Counted from the stretch's first letter, positions 1 through 9,624 are shown. The stretch: 64,000 bases of DNA from an uncultured Nioella sp. (GCA_947495575.1 CANLZL010000002.1:730765-794764); one strand, 5' to 3'. The notes: generated by a model not told the origin, from the letters alone. Numbers and translations are program-made.

Positions 1-130
1 GAAAGGAACATGGCCGAAGGGGTCAATCTCGCTGCCAGGACAGCCCATCATTTGTTCTAAAGCAAACTCGAACACGTCATGTGTCGATGATCGGGTTTGA
101 AGATTACAAATTTCGATCATATGATGGGAT

Positions 131-1036
131 ATGATAAAAAGTCAGATTACCTTCAAACAACTTGAAGCTTTCGTGTACGTCGTCGACCTGGGCACGTTTC
201 GAAATGCCGCGTCGGCACTTGGGACAACTCAACCAAATATCTCGGCAAGGATCTCCTCTCTGGAATCCGCTCTCGATGCTCAGCTGCTTCTGCGCGATGC
301 CGGATCGGTTCGGCTCACCGACCGTGGGGCCACATTGCTTAAAAAGGCGCGCGAGATAATCTGGGCCGGAGAAGCCTTATTGGAGGAGGCCGGACGGCAA
401 GACCTGATAGAGGAGCGATTGCGTCTTGGAGTGACCGAACTTGTCGCCTGCACGTGGCTTCAGGATTTCCTACGTCTTTTGAAACAAGCCTACCCGTCCC
501 TGCGCGTCGACCTTCGCGTTGATTTATCCTCGGTCATTGAAGATTTTCTGGTTCAGAGCCAGATCGATCTGGCTCTGCAAAGTGGGCCGTTCAAAACCAC
601 CATCTCTAGGACATTGCACATGGCGGATGAGGAATACGTTTGGGTCGCCAACTCCGCCAACGCAGAAAGCCTTTCGCAGGGATCCATGACCAAACGATTC
701 TTTGCATTGCCAATCCTGACGCATGCGCGCCATACGCAGGCTGGAACTGCATTGCACAAGACTGCAAAGGACCGTGGCTGGGACACAAACCAGATTGTAC
801 ATTCCAGCGCATTGTCTGCCTGCTTGCCAATGGCCTGCGAAGGTCTCGGGGTCGCCCTGTTGCCCCATAGTCTGGTTAGACACGAGATCGCGCGCGGTGG
901 CCTCGTGAAACTCATTGCAGATTGGACGCCAGACCCATTGCCCTTCTGCGCAAGATACAAGGAAAATCGCGTGCCAAGATTTGTTGCGAATGCGGCTGAC
1001 CTGGCCGCAGATGCAATGCAAAATCATGTAGGATAA
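131..1036 (+). CDS. LysR-family transcriptional regulator
   Basis: Predicted DNA-binding regulator of 301 aa, the usual LysR length. Residues about 7-65 form the winged helix-turn-helix, with the family pattern FKQLEAFVYVV, a T-Q-P-N-I-S recognition helix and the LLLRD…LTDRG wing. The rest fits the effector-binding domain, including a C-terminal EGLGVALLPHSLV stretch typical of this fold. It lies 94 bp upstream of the hydantoinase-type operon on the same strand, so it probably controls that operon (inference; the more common divergent layout is absent). The ATG at 131 lies near other in-frame possibilities but starts exactly at the conserved N-terminus. Effector unknown. Confidence 0.9.
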   Translation: MIKSQITFKQLEAFVYVVDLGTFRNAASALGTTQPNISARISSLESALDAQLLLRDAGSVRLTDRGATLLKKAREIIWAGEALLEEAGRQDLIEERLRLGVTELVACTWLQDFLRLLKQAYPSLRVDLRVDLSSVIEDFLVQSQIDLALQSGPFKTTISRTLHMADEEYVWVANSANAESLSQGSMTKRFFALPILTHARHTQAGTALHKTAKDRGWDTNQIVHSSALSACLPMACEGLGVALLPHSLVRHEIARGGLVKLIADWTPDPLPFCARYKENRVPRFVANAADLAADAMQNHVG

Positions 1037-1130
1037 AAATTCCTGATAAGCCTGAGAATTTTAATCGATTTGATTAGCTGCATGTCTTCTGACTTGTTGT
1101 CCCTATGGGAAACAAGAATTTGGAAATACG

Positions 1131-3209
1131 ATGAAATCCTCTTCGGTCCGCCTCGGCGTCGATATTGGCGGCACATTCACAGATGTCGTTTTGGAAAAGG
1201 ATGGCGCACAGTTCTCGACAAAGGTTCTGACAACCTACACCGCACCTGAAAACGCGATCATTGACGGCATGCATCAGGTTTGTGCCAAGGCGGAAATCGA
1301 ACCCGCTCAAATCGAACAGATCATTCATGGCACCACATTGGCAACCAACGCGTTGATCGAACGCCGGGGTGCTAAGACCGCCTTGATCACAACCGAAGGG
1401 TTTCGCGATGTGATCGAGATGCGCACCGAAAGCAGGTTTGAACAATATGACCTGAACCTTAACCTTCCCGATCCTTTGTTGCCGCGTCACATGCGCTTTA
1501 CCGTGCCGGGCCGTGTCAACGCGAAGGGCGAGATCCTTGTCGATCTGAAACGCGCAGATATCGAGCTGGTTGTCGATAGAATTGCTGAGGCCGGATTTGA
1601 CTCGGTCGCTGTGGGCTTGATCCATTCCTATTTGAACCCGGCGCATGAACAGCTTGTTCGCGAAGTGTTGCTCGAACGAATTCCCGGTATTTCAGTTTCG
1701 ATCTCTTCCGAGGTCAGCCCCCAGATGCGCGAATATGAGCGATTCAACACTGTTGTCGCAAACGCATATATCAAGCCTCTCATGGCCTCTTATCTAGGCC
1801 GTTTGGAGGATCGCCTGAAGTCCGAAGGCGCCAACTGCCGCATATTTTTGATGCATTCGGGCGGCGGTATCATCTCGATCCAAAACGCTGCCGATTTCCC
1901 GGTTCGTCTGGTCGAATCCGGCCCTGCAGGTGGCGCGGTTTTTGCCGCGCATATCGCAGCGCGATACGGTTTGGACAAAGTGTTGAGCTTTGACATGGGT
2001 GGCACCACCGCCAAGATTTGCCTGATCAAAAACCAAACCCCAAAAACATCGCGCGTATTCGAAGTTGCACGGACGTACCGGTTCAAAAAGGGGTCTGGAA
2101 TGCCAATCTCGATCCCAGTGATCGATATGGTTGAGATCGGTGCCGGCGGTGGCTCATTGGCCCATGTTGACCTGATGAACCAAATTCGCGTTGGCCCGGA
2201 AAGTGCCGGGTCTGAACCAGGGCCCGCCTGTTACGGGCGCGGTGGCGAACGCCCCGGAGTGACCGATGCGGACCTAGTTTTGGGTAAGCTTGACCCGAAC
2301 AATTTTGCGGGTGGCTCGATTCAATTGCACCCGGATAAATCTGAAGCGGCACTGATGGACCATATTGGGGGCACATTGGATATGGAAACGGTCGAGGCCG
2401 CCTTTGGCGTCGCCGAGGTGGTGGACGAAAACATGGCCAACGCAGCCCGAGTGCATGCGGTCGAAAACGGTGAGGACCTCAGCGAATATACGATGATCGC
2501 TTTCGGTGGCGCGGCTCCGCTTCATGCCGGGCGTCTCTGTGAAAAACTGGGGGTGGACCGGTTGATTGTCCCGCCAGGGGCGGGTGTCGGATCGGCGATT
2601 GGGTTTCTACGCGCCCCGTTCAGCTTTGAGGCAAACCGATCCGTCTATATGAAACTGAGCGATTTTGACGCGGGCAAGATCAAAACCCTTTTGGAAGAGC
2701 TTGAAGCAGAGGCCACGGGATTCGTGCGAACCTGCGACGAGAAAAGTCCGATCCTGTCAGAGTTCAAAGTCTACATGCGCTACACCGGGCAAGGCTGGGA
2801 AATCCCGATCTCTTTGACAGAAGGGCAAGCCATGGCCCCCGATGCCGCAACATTTCAAACGCGGTTCGAAGAGGATTACACCAAGCTATTCGGGCGCCCC
2901 GTCGCGGGCATGGACGTGGAAATCACAGTCTGGTCGGTCAATGCGACCACGCCACCCGAAAAGGTCGCCCCGATCTTAACAACAAATGGAACAGAAGCGG
3001 CAGAGACAGGCGGGTCTCGACCATTATTCGATGCGGCGTCAGCCAAATATCTGGACGCCGACCTGATCCATCGAGAAACGATGAAAACGGGTCAAATCGC
3101 GCAAGGTCCCTCTGCCGTGACTGAGGCTGAAACGACAATCATAGTACCTGCCAGCCGCCAAGCGATCCGACAAGCGGATGGCTGTATCGACATTGTGACG
3201 AAAGGGTAA
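1131..3209 (+). CDS. hyuA: HyuA-type hydantoinase/oxoprolinase alpha subunit
   Basis: A 692-aa protein of the N-methylhydantoinase A / 5-oxoprolinase / acetone carboxylase beta family, which activates a lactam or carbonyl with ATP. The actin-like nucleotide motif DIGGTFTDVV is at residues 11-20 and a second phosphate motif, FDMGGTTAK, near residue 286; the GAGGGSLA and GPACYGRGG stretches typical of the family follow. Length matches stand-alone HyuA proteins. HyuB starts 5 bp downstream, so the two very likely form one enzyme. Substrate cannot be read from sequence: hydantoins, N-methylhydantoin and 5-oxoproline are all possible. The oxidase, aldolase and aminotransferase genes that follow suggest a nitrogen-containing carbon source. 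Confidence 0.87.
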   Translation: MKSSSVRLGVDIGGTFTDVVLEKDGAQFSTKVLTTYTAPENAIIDGMHQVCAKAEIEPAQIEQIIHGTTLATNALIERRGAKTALITTEGFRDVIEMRTESRFEQYDLNLNLPDPLLPRHMRFTVPGRVNAKGEILVDLKRADIELVVDRIAEAGFDSVAVGLIHSYLNPAHEQLVREVLLERIPGISVSISSEVSPQMREYERFNTVVANAYIKPLMASYLGRLEDRLKSEGANCRIFLMHSGGGIISIQNAADFPVRLVESGPAGGAVFAAHIAARYGLDKVLSFDMGGTTAKICLIKNQTPKTSRVFEVARTYRFKKGSGMPISIPVIDMVEIGAGGGSLAHVDLMNQIRVGPESAGSEPGPACYGRGGERPGVTDADLVLGKLDPNNFAGGSIQLHPDKSEAALMDHIGGTLDMETVEAAFGVAEVVDENMANAARVHAVENGEDLSEYTMIAFGGAAPLHAGRLCEKLGVDRLIVPPGAGVGSAIGFLRAPFSFEANRSVYMKLSDFDAGKIKTLLEELEAEATGFVRTCDEKSPILSEFKVYMRYTGQGWEIPISLTEGQAMAPDAATFQTRFEEDYTKLFGRPVAGMDVEITVWSVNATTPPEKVAPILTTNGTEAAETGGSRPLFDAASAKYLDADLIHRETMKTGQIAQGPSAVTEAETTIIVPASRQAIRQADGCIDIVTKG

Positions 3210-3214
3210 CCGAC

Positions 3215-4924
3215 ATGGCAACAGAGCATTCAAAGGTCGCCTATCAGGTCATGTGGAACCGCTTAATCTCGGTCGTGGAGGAACAGGCTCAGGCATTAGT
3301 GCGCACAGCGTTTTCTACATCTGTCCGCGAAGCCGGCGATCTTTCGGCGGGCGTTTACGACACCCATGGTCAAATGCTGGCACAAGCCGTTACCGGAACC
3401 CCCGGGCACGTAAATGCGATGGCAGATGCAGTGGCGCATTTCATCCGCCGCATTGGCAGACAAAACATGTTTGAGGGCGACGTCTATATAACCAATGACC
3501 CATGGGAGGGGACAGGCCACCTGCATGACATCACCATGGTCACCCCGTCCTTCAACAACGGTGTTCTGGTCGGTTTTTTTGCCTGTACGGCCCATATTGT
3601 CGACATTGGCGGACGCGGCTTTGGGGCAGACGCCCAGTCAGTTTATGAAGAAGGCCTTTATATCCCGATCATGAAATTCGCGGATAAGGGAGACGTAGAT
3701 GAAACGCTTGTTCGGATCATTCGCGGAAACGTTCGCGAACCCGACCAATTGATCGGCGACATCTATGCGCTGGCCACCTGTAATGAAATCGGCCACCGTC
3801 GTCTAATCGACATGATGGACGAGTTTGATCTTGCCGATCTGGACGGTATCGCAAAGTTTATCCTCGACAATTCTCGCAGCGCGACGATCGAACGGATCGC
3901 CGCCCTGCCCCAGACCTCTGCGCAGGGCGAGATGACGATGGATGGTTTCGATGTCCCCATCACCCTTAAGGTCAAGGTCAGTATTAATGGCGATCGAATT
4001 GTCACCGATTTTGCCGGGACATCGGGTTTGGACAAGAAAGGCATCAATTGCCCGCTGGTCTATACCAAGGCCTATGCGTGTTACGCGCTCAAGGTCGCGA
4101 TAGCGCCGGAGATCCCGAATAACGCGGCCTCACTAGCCCCGTTTGAAATTACCGCGCCGGAAAACTCCATCGTGAATGCGTTGCATCCCGCCCCGGTCGC
4201 GCTGCGCCACATTGTCGGCCACTTCGTCCCAGACGCAGTTTATGACGCGTTCGACAAGATCGTCCCGGGGCTTGTGCCCGCAGAAGGTGCAGGATGCCTG
4301 TGCAATTTCCAGGTTTCTCTGCGACCAAGAACCGATGCCCCGGCACCTGCCGACGCACAACGGTCGGAAGTTCTGACATTTAATTCAGGCGGCTCCGGCG
4401 CAAGGCCTGCACATGACGGGCTGAATGCAACGGCGTTCCCGTCAGGCGTGATGACGATGCCGATTGAGGCAACTGAACATGCGGGTCCAGTCATAATATG
4501 GCGCAAAGAACTGCGTCCGGATTCGGGTGGCGCAGGAAAAACGCGCGGCGGTCTGGGCCAATATATGGAAGTGGGCGCCCAAGAGGGCCATGAGTTTGAC
4601 ATTCAGGCCATGTTCGACAGGGGCCAACACCCGGCGCGCGGGCGCCGCGGTGGCAAGGAAGGCGCACGGACCACGATTGTTCAGGATGACGGCACAACAA
4701 TGCGGGTCAAGGGAAAGCAATTCGTGCCGCATGGCCGAAAAGTGGTGATGGCATTTCCAGGTGGGGCTGGCTACGGCGATCCATCCGAAAGGCCCAAAGA
4801 ACAGGTTATGCGCGATTTGGCACTGGGCTATATTTCTGCGGAAACTGCCGCAAGGGACTATGGTCTGGGACCTGACGACATTGCCAAGATCGAAGCTGCC
4901 GTCGCAAAGGGAGAGTTTGTATGA
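3215..4924 (+). CDS. hyuB: HyuB-type hydantoinase beta subunit
   Basis: A 569-aa member of the hydantoinase B / oxoprolinase / acetone carboxylase alpha family, the partner of the preceding HyuA. Recognisable segments are the N-terminal SVVEEQAQALVRTAFSTSVRE, the metal/active-site region around NDPWEGTGHLHDITMV (about residues 93-108), and GGSGARPAHDGLNATAFP near residue 395. The C-terminal LPGGAGYGDP-type motif of the family appears as FPGGAGYGDPSERP. It is complete and begins 5 bp after hyuA. Its stop overlaps the start of the next gene in an ATGA, indicating translational coupling through the operon. Confidence 0.87.
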   Translation: MATEHSKVAYQVMWNRLISVVEEQAQALVRTAFSTSVREAGDLSAGVYDTHGQMLAQAVTGTPGHVNAMADAVAHFIRRIGRQNMFEGDVYITNDPWEGTGHLHDITMVTPSFNNGVLVGFFACTAHIVDIGGRGFGADAQSVYEEGLYIPIMKFADKGDVDETLVRIIRGNVREPDQLIGDIYALATCNEIGHRRLIDMMDEFDLADLDGIAKFILDNSRSATIERIAALPQTSAQGEMTMDGFDVPITLKVKVSINGDRIVTDFAGTSGLDKKGINCPLVYTKAYACYALKVAIAPEIPNNAASLAPFEITAPENSIVNALHPAPVALRHIVGHFVPDAVYDAFDKIVPGLVPAEGAGCLCNFQVSLRPRTDAPAPADAQRSEVLTFNSGGSGARPAHDGLNATAFPSGVMTMPIEATEHAGPVIIWRKELRPDSGGAGKTRGGLGQYMEVGAQEGHEFDIQAMFDRGQHPARGRRGGKEGARTTIVQDDGTTMRVKGKQFVPHGRKVVMAFPGGAGYGDPSERPKEQVMRDLALGYISAETAARDYGLGPDDIAKIEAAVAKGEFV

Positions 4925-6132
4925 ACCAGAAAGCACCAGAGCGCGAAAGCTACGATATTGTCATTATTGGCGGCGCAATTATGGGTGCCTCCACCGCGTG
5001 GTTCCTGACGGAAGACAAAGATTTTGATGGCCGTGTTCTGGTCGTGGACCGCGATCTATCCTTTGAAACCAGTTCAACGATGCACACGAATTCTTGCATG
5101 CGCCAGCAGTTCTCAACCGACCTCAATGTGCGGATCAGCCAGTTTGCGGCGAAATTTGTCAAAAACCTCCGAGCCTACATGGGTGGCGATGAACGTGTGC
5201 CGGAGCTTTCAATCCGGTCCTTTGGTTACATGTATCTTGCCGACACCGACGAGTTCGCAAATGTCCTGCGGGAAAATCAGCAGGTACAGTTGGCAGCCGG
5301 TGCTGCCACGCAATTGATGTCGCCAGACCAGATCAATGCCGCCTATCCATTCTACAATGTGGACGACATTGTACTTGGTTCGATCAATCTGGTGGATGAA
5401 GGGTTATGGGACGCAACGGCGGTGTTTGACTGGTGGCGGCGCTCTGCCCGGGAACGCGGCGTTGAATACATCGAAAATGAAGTTGTCGCGATGACCAAGA
5501 ATGCCAATGGGTCACGCATCGAAAGCGTCACGTTAGCAACCGGCGAAGTCATTGCCTGCGGCCAGGTTTTGAACAGCTCTGGCCCGCGTGCCGCACGAAC
5601 CTCCGAGATGGCAGGCATTCATGTGCCGGTTGAACCACGCAAACGCTATTCCTGGATATTCAAGGCAGAAGAACCATTGGACCGTGACCTGCCGCTCACG
5701 ATTGACCCTTCGGGCGTGCATGTGCGCGAAAATGGCGGCGGAACTTACCAGTGCGGCGGTCATTCAGACGTTGACCCGGCCGTGGACTATGACGATTTCG
5801 CCATGGATCACGCTATTTGGGAAAACCACGTATGGCCCATATTGGCCACGCGGATTCCCCAGTTCGAAGCGATAAAAGTACAATCTGAATGGGCCGGCCA
5901 TTACGCGTATAACACGTTTGATCATAACGCGATTATGGGTCCGCATACCGAGATTGAGAACTTCTTCCTTCTCAACGGTTTTTCAGGGCATGGATTGCAA
6001 CAATCCCCTGCCATGGGGCGTGGCACAGCCGAGATTTTGGTGCATGGAACCTACAAAACTCTCGACATGTCGCAGTTTCATTTTGAACGCATCCCAATGG
6101 GGCGCAAGATCATTGAAAAGGCCGTTATTTGA
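4921..6132 (+). CDS. FAD-dependent oxidoreductase, DAO family
   Basis: A 403-aa flavoprotein of the D-amino-acid oxidase / sarcosine oxidase / glycine oxidase superfamily. The N-terminal Rossmann segment reads IVIIGGAIMGASTAW (about residues 12-26), followed by an acidic residue ending the second strand (VVDRD). The C-terminal FAD-binding part has NGFSGHGLQQSPAMGRGTAEIL, a classic DAO ending. It likely oxidises a secondary or primary amine made by the HyuAB reaction, giving a keto acid or aldehyde (inference). It overlaps hyuB (ATGA) and the next gene (TGATG). No signal peptide is seen, so it is cytoplasmic. Confidence 0.85.
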   Translation: MNQKAPERESYDIVIIGGAIMGASTAWFLTEDKDFDGRVLVVDRDLSFETSSTMHTNSCMRQQFSTDLNVRISQFAAKFVKNLRAYMGGDERVPELSIRSFGYMYLADTDEFANVLRENQQVQLAAGAATQLMSPDQINAAYPFYNVDDIVLGSINLVDEGLWDATAVFDWWRRSARERGVEYIENEVVAMTKNANGSRIESVTLATGEVIACGQVLNSSGPRAARTSEMAGIHVPVEPRKRYSWIFKAEEPLDRDLPLTIDPSGVHVRENGGGTYQCGGHSDVDPAVDYDDFAMDHAIWENHVWPILATRIPQFEAIKVQSEWAGHYAYNTFDHNAIMGPHTEIENFFLLNGFSGHGLQQSPAMGRGTAEILVHGTYKTLDMSQFHFERIPMGRKIIEKAVI

Positions 6133-6905
6133 TGCAGTTACCAACAAATCCCTTCACCACGGCTCTGGCAGCGGGTGAAAAACAGATTGGACTTTGGATC
6201 AGCCTGTGCAGCAATTTCGTTGCCGAAGTAACAGCCCCAGCAGGATTTGACTGGGCGCTCATCGATATGGAGCACAGCCCGAACGATTATTTCAGCGTTT
6301 TGGGGCAACTTCAGGCATTTGCAGCCAGCGACACAGCCCCCATCGTCCGCGTCGAGTGGAATGATACCGTCGCTGTCAAACGTCTGCTCGACCTTGGCGC
6401 GCCGGGGCTGTTGTTTCCCATGATCCAATCGGTTGAAGAGGCTGAGCGCGCTGTTGCTGCAACCCGGTATCCTCCCCATGGCGTGCGCGGTGTAAGCGGA
6501 GCGACACGAGCGACCAAATTTGGACGGATCGCCGACTATACCGCCAAGGTCGAAGGGGAAACGGCAGTGCTGCTGCAACTCGAAACCCGATCCGCCATTG
6601 AACAAGCCGATGCAATCGCCGCCGTTGAAGGCGTTTCGGGGATCTTCTTTGGACCTGCCGATATCGCCGCGGATATTGGCAAATTGGGCAAACCTTTGGA
6701 CCCCGAAGTTTGGGCGCTGATCAAACCTGCCGCAAAACGATTGATTGCCAAAGGCATGCCAGTTGGAACTCTGGTCCTTGACCCAGCCTTCGCAGCCGAA
6801 CTGTTGAACGACGGGTTTTCCTATGTGGCCTGCGGAACCGATGCGGTGCTTCTTGCCAGGGCCTCCGACACACTCCTGACCGATGTGAAAGGCGCATTGA
6901 AGTGA
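6132..6905 (+). CDS. HpcH/HpaI-family aldolase
   Basis: A 257-aa class II pyruvate aldolase-like enzyme of the 4-hydroxy-2-oxoheptanedioate / 2-keto-3-deoxy-L-rhamnonate aldolase family. It shows the family's WALIDMEHSPND segment, RVEWND, GLLFPMI, the YPPHGVRGV loop, LQLETRSAIEQ and a metal/active-site FFGPADIAADIG. The ATG at 6132 overlaps the upstream stop as TGATG and is preferred to the in-frame TTG one codon earlier. It is expected to cleave a 2-oxo-4-hydroxy acid to pyruvate (or oxaloacetate) plus an aldehyde. In this operon it would act on the carbon skeleton after amine oxidation; the actual substrate is unknown. Confidence 0.87.
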   Translation: MQLPTNPFTTALAAGEKQIGLWISLCSNFVAEVTAPAGFDWALIDMEHSPNDYFSVLGQLQAFAASDTAPIVRVEWNDTVAVKRLLDLGAPGLLFPMIQSVEEAERAVAATRYPPHGVRGVSGATRATKFGRIADYTAKVEGETAVLLQLETRSAIEQADAIAAVEGVSGIFFGPADIAADIGKLGKPLDPEVWALIKPAAKRLIAKGMPVGTLVLDPAFAAELLNDGFSYVACGTDAVLLARASDTLLTDVKGALK

Positions 6906-8113
6906 CGTTTGCCTCATCCCGTCTTGATCCGGTCAGGCCCTCTGCGTCGGCATGGGTCAGCCAGGCCGCGAAAGAAGCGCAAGCGCGCGGCGAAGATGTC
7001 ATCGACCTTGGGCTGGGAGAGCCGGATTTCGACACGCCGCCCCATATCGTAGAAGCCGCCCACCAGGCCGCGCTGAGTGGGGAAACTCGATATCCGCCGA
7101 CCAATGGCACCGCAGCCATGCGTCAGGCCGTTATCGGAAAGTTAAAGCGCGACAACGGATTGGATTACTCTTTTGATCAGGTGATCATTTCCAATGGCGC
7201 CAAACAGGTTCTGTTCAACGCCATGATGGCGACTTTGGAACCGGGCGATGAGGTGCTGCTCTGTGCACCTTATTTTGGCCAGTACAAAGATATCGTATTG
7301 ATCCTGGGCGGCACTCCGGTCGCCCTGCCCTGCCCGGCTGATGCTGGCTTTCGCCTGCTTCCTGACCAATTGGCCGCTGCGATCAATCAGAAAACCCGTT
7401 GGATCATGCTAAACTTGCCGTCCAACCCCGCGGGCGCTGTCTATTCTGACGACGACCTGCGCGCGATTGGTGCTGTGTTGGTGCAGCATCCCAATGTCCT
7501 GGTCCTGTCCGATGAAATCTATGAGCATATCTTGTTCGATGGCCGAAAATTTAGCTCGTTCGCCGCTGCCAATCCGGACCTGAAAGACCGCACATTGACT
7601 GTGAATGGCGTATCCAAAGCCTATGCAATGACCGGCTGGCGCATTGGCTATGGGGCCGGTCCAGCCCCATTGATCGCGGCCATGACCAAGGTGCAAAGCC
7701 AGATTTGTTCGGGTGCATGTTCTATCGCGCAAGCAGCGGCCACTGCCGCGCTGAACGGGCCCCAGGACGCCGTCCATCAATTTTGCCAAGCCTTTGAAGC
7801 GCGCCGCGATCTGGTGGTAGACCGGGTAGGCAAGATTAAGGGATTGACCCTGGACCCACCTGGTGGAGCTTTTTATGCCTTGATTGGGTGTGCCGAACTG
7901 ATCGACGCCGAAACACCGGACGGTGACACCCTGAAAGACGATGCCGAAGTCGCTGCATATATCCTCAAAGCCGCAGGTATCGCATCTGTCCCGGGCAGTG
8001 CCTATGGACTGTCACCTTATTTTCGTATCTCGACTGCCGCGTCGATCGAAGTTCTCGATCACGCAATGGGCCGACTAGAAGCCGCTGTCGAAACACTCAA
8101 GCCAAGGACCTGA
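6902..8113 (+). CDS. Class I/II pyridoxal-phosphate aminotransferase
   Basis: A 403-aa fold-type I aminotransferase related to bacterial aspartate aminotransferases (AspC/AatA type). Landmarks are the DLGLGEPDFDTP substrate loop near residue 35, YPPTNGTAAMR, LPSNPAGAVYS, DEIYEHILFDG, and the PLP lysine in NGVSKAYAMTGWRIGYG (about residues 235-250). The start is a GTG overlapping the aldolase stop (GTGA), so it is coupled to it. It probably moves the amino group of an intermediate of this operon to a 2-oxo acid. It is one of two class I aminotransferases in the window; the other (10729-11925) belongs to a different subfamily. Confidence 0.87.
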   Translation: MTFASSRLDPVRPSASAWVSQAAKEAQARGEDVIDLGLGEPDFDTPPHIVEAAHQAALSGETRYPPTNGTAAMRQAVIGKLKRDNGLDYSFDQVIISNGAKQVLFNAMMATLEPGDEVLLCAPYFGQYKDIVLILGGTPVALPCPADAGFRLLPDQLAAAINQKTRWIMLNLPSNPAGAVYSDDDLRAIGAVLVQHPNVLVLSDEIYEHILFDGRKFSSFAAANPDLKDRTLTVNGVSKAYAMTGWRIGYGAGPAPLIAAMTKVQSQICSGACSIAQAAATAALNGPQDAVHQFCQAFEARRDLVVDRVGKIKGLTLDPPGGAFYALIGCAELIDAETPDGDTLKDDAEVAAYILKAAGIASVPGSAYGLSPYFRISTAASIEVLDHAMGRLEAAVETLKPRT

Positions 8114-8116
8114 TCC

Positions 8117-8962
8117 ATGAAACTAACGAAACTTGTTCTGACAGGTGCAGCAGGCCGCCTGGGCACATATCTGCGCGGGCCTTTGTCGGAAATGTGCGAG
8201 CAATTTGTCTCGACCGATATTGCCGATGGGGTCACGAACCTTGCCGCCAATGAGACATATGTCAAAGCCGATCTGACTGATCTGGATGCCATGATCGCAC
8301 TGCTGGAAGGCGCGGATATGGTGGTGCATTTTGGCGCTGTCGGAGACGAAGCCCCAATGGACGTGTTGTGGGGGCCGAATTTTTACGGCGCCTACACCGT
8401 TTGGGAGGCTGCCTACCAAAACAAATTGCGCCGCGTGGTGTATGCGTCGTCGATCCATGCGGTCGGAATGCATAAGAAAACTGATTTCATCGGTATTGAT
8501 GCCCCCCACAAGCCGGACACGTTCTATGGTCTGGCCAAATGCTTCGCCGAGGATCTTGCAAGCCTATATTGGGACAAGAGAGGTCTGGAATCTGTCTGCA
8601 TGCGCATCCTGTCCTGTGCACAGGTGTCAAACCCACGCGCCGTAGGCACGTGGCTCAGCTATGACGATCTGATCTTGATGGTGAGGCGTGCAATAGAAAC
8701 ACCGATCACCGGGTTTTCCGTTGTCTATGGCGTCTCGAACAATGACCGGGCGCCGGTCGACAATTCAAAGGCACAGCATTTGGGGTTCCACCCAAAGGAC
8801 AATGCCGAGCAATTTGCCCAGGAAATTTTTGCCGAGGCGGGGTCACTTGACCCGCATGACCCGGCGAACACACATCATGGCGGGCCATTTGCAGCGGTGG
8901 AGCTTGGCAATAGTGGAGTTGCGCATCTGAATCTGAAACCTGAAGACACAGGCAAGTCCTAG
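8117..8962 (+). CDS. NAD-dependent epimerase/dehydratase, uronate-dehydrogenase-like
   Basis: A 281-aa extended short-chain dehydrogenase. The N-terminal LVLTGAAGRLGTYLRGPL is the GxxGxxG nucleotide motif; YGLAKCFAEDLA contains the YxxxK catalytic pair, preceded by a YASSIHAVG serine segment. Overall spacing resembles uronate dehydrogenase (Udh), which oxidises the anomeric carbon of uronic acids to lactones, so a polyol or sugar-acid-like substrate is plausible. It begins 3 bp after the aminotransferase and is the last gene of the six-gene operon. An ordinary epimerase role cannot be excluded. Confidence 0.8.
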   Translation: MKLTKLVLTGAAGRLGTYLRGPLSEMCEQFVSTDIADGVTNLAANETYVKADLTDLDAMIALLEGADMVVHFGAVGDEAPMDVLWGPNFYGAYTVWEAAYQNKLRRVVYASSIHAVGMHKKTDFIGIDAPHKPDTFYGLAKCFAEDLASLYWDKRGLESVCMRILSCAQVSNPRAVGTWLSYDDLILMVRRAIETPITGFSVVYGVSNNDRAPVDNSKAQHLGFHPKDNAEQFAQEIFAEAGSLDPHDPANTHHGGPFAAVELGNSGVAHLNLKPEDTGKS

Positions 8963-9022
8963 GAGCGGGGCAGCCACAAATACCCTGCAACTGGCAAGGC
9001 TCCCTCAGATAGGTGCAGATGC

Positions 9023-9154
9023 CTATTCCTTGGCGGGATCAGAGGCCGAGTCCGATTGTCTGCCGTCTTCGGATTTGGATTGTGATTTCGGATCGTTTGG
9101 TTTCGGGGCCTTTCTTCGTTCGGCCTCGATCTTTGCCAAGTCGTTAAACGACAT
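9023..9154 (-). CDS. Small charged hypothetical protein (43 aa)
   Basis: A short reverse-strand gene encoding 43 aa that begins MSFNDLAKIEAERRK and continues as a low-complexity, hydrophilic Lys/Ser/Asp/Pro-rich tail. A good ribosome-binding site (AAAGGAAA) sits about 8 bp upstream of the ATG. Small proteins starting MSFxDLAxK are, as I recall, common in Rhodobacterales genomes, which is why I favour this over the longer overlapping frame on the same strand. Function unknown; probably disordered and soluble. Confidence 0.5.
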   Translation of the reverse strand: MSFNDLAKIEAERRKAPKPNDPKSQSKSEDGRQSDSASDPAKE

Positions 9155-9410
9155 AGTGGCTTTCCTTTGCGGGCTGCCAGGGTATCCGGCAGCTCGTCAT
9201 CCATAGTGAATTGAGCCGGTGAACACAAAGGAAACATCCGCATCCAAACCGCTTTCACCTTGTATCTGCTGCGCGCGACGGCTAGCTAGGGTGAGCTACT
9301 GACCTCCATTCGACCTTCTGTTTCCCTTCACTGGCTCACAGCGCTCGACACTGTTGTGACAAGCCGGGCTGTCGCATTTTGCGGGCAGCGAACACATAAG
9401 GATACTTCAC

Positions 9411-9617
9411 ATGGCCAATGGCACAGTGAAATGGTTCAACACGACAAAAGGTTTTGGCTTTATTGCTCCGGAAACCGGCGGAAAGGACATTTTCATCCAT
9501 ATCTCCGCTTTGGAAAAATCTGGCATGACTTCTCTTGCTGACGATCAGAAAGTGACTTTTGACGTTGAGGCAGGCCGTGATGGCCGCGAAAGCGCCACGA
9601 ATATCGCGCTTGCCTAA
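9411..9617 (+). CDS. cspA: Cold-shock domain protein (CspA family)
   Basis: A 68-aa single cold-shock domain protein, standard length. It contains both nucleic-acid-binding motifs: RNP1 as KGFGFIAPE and RNP2 as DIFIHISAL. It binds single-stranded RNA/DNA and acts as an RNA chaperone in the cytoplasm. The ribosome-binding site AAGGA lies about 9 bp upstream. The 5' leader between 9155 and 9410 contains no other gene and may carry the temperature-responsive mRNA structure common in csp genes (inference). A clear terminator hairpin follows the stop. Confidence 0.95.
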   Translation: MANGTVKWFNTTKGFGFIAPETGGKDIFIHISALEKSGMTSLADDQKVTFDVEAGRDGRESATNIALA

Positions 9618-9624
9618 TTGTTTG

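Noticed and set aside
8959..9258. A 99-aa reverse-strand frame overlapping the 43-aa gene
   Set aside because: Pro/Arg-rich composition with no ribosome-binding site; the 43-aa frame on the same strand has both a good site and a familiar N-terminus.
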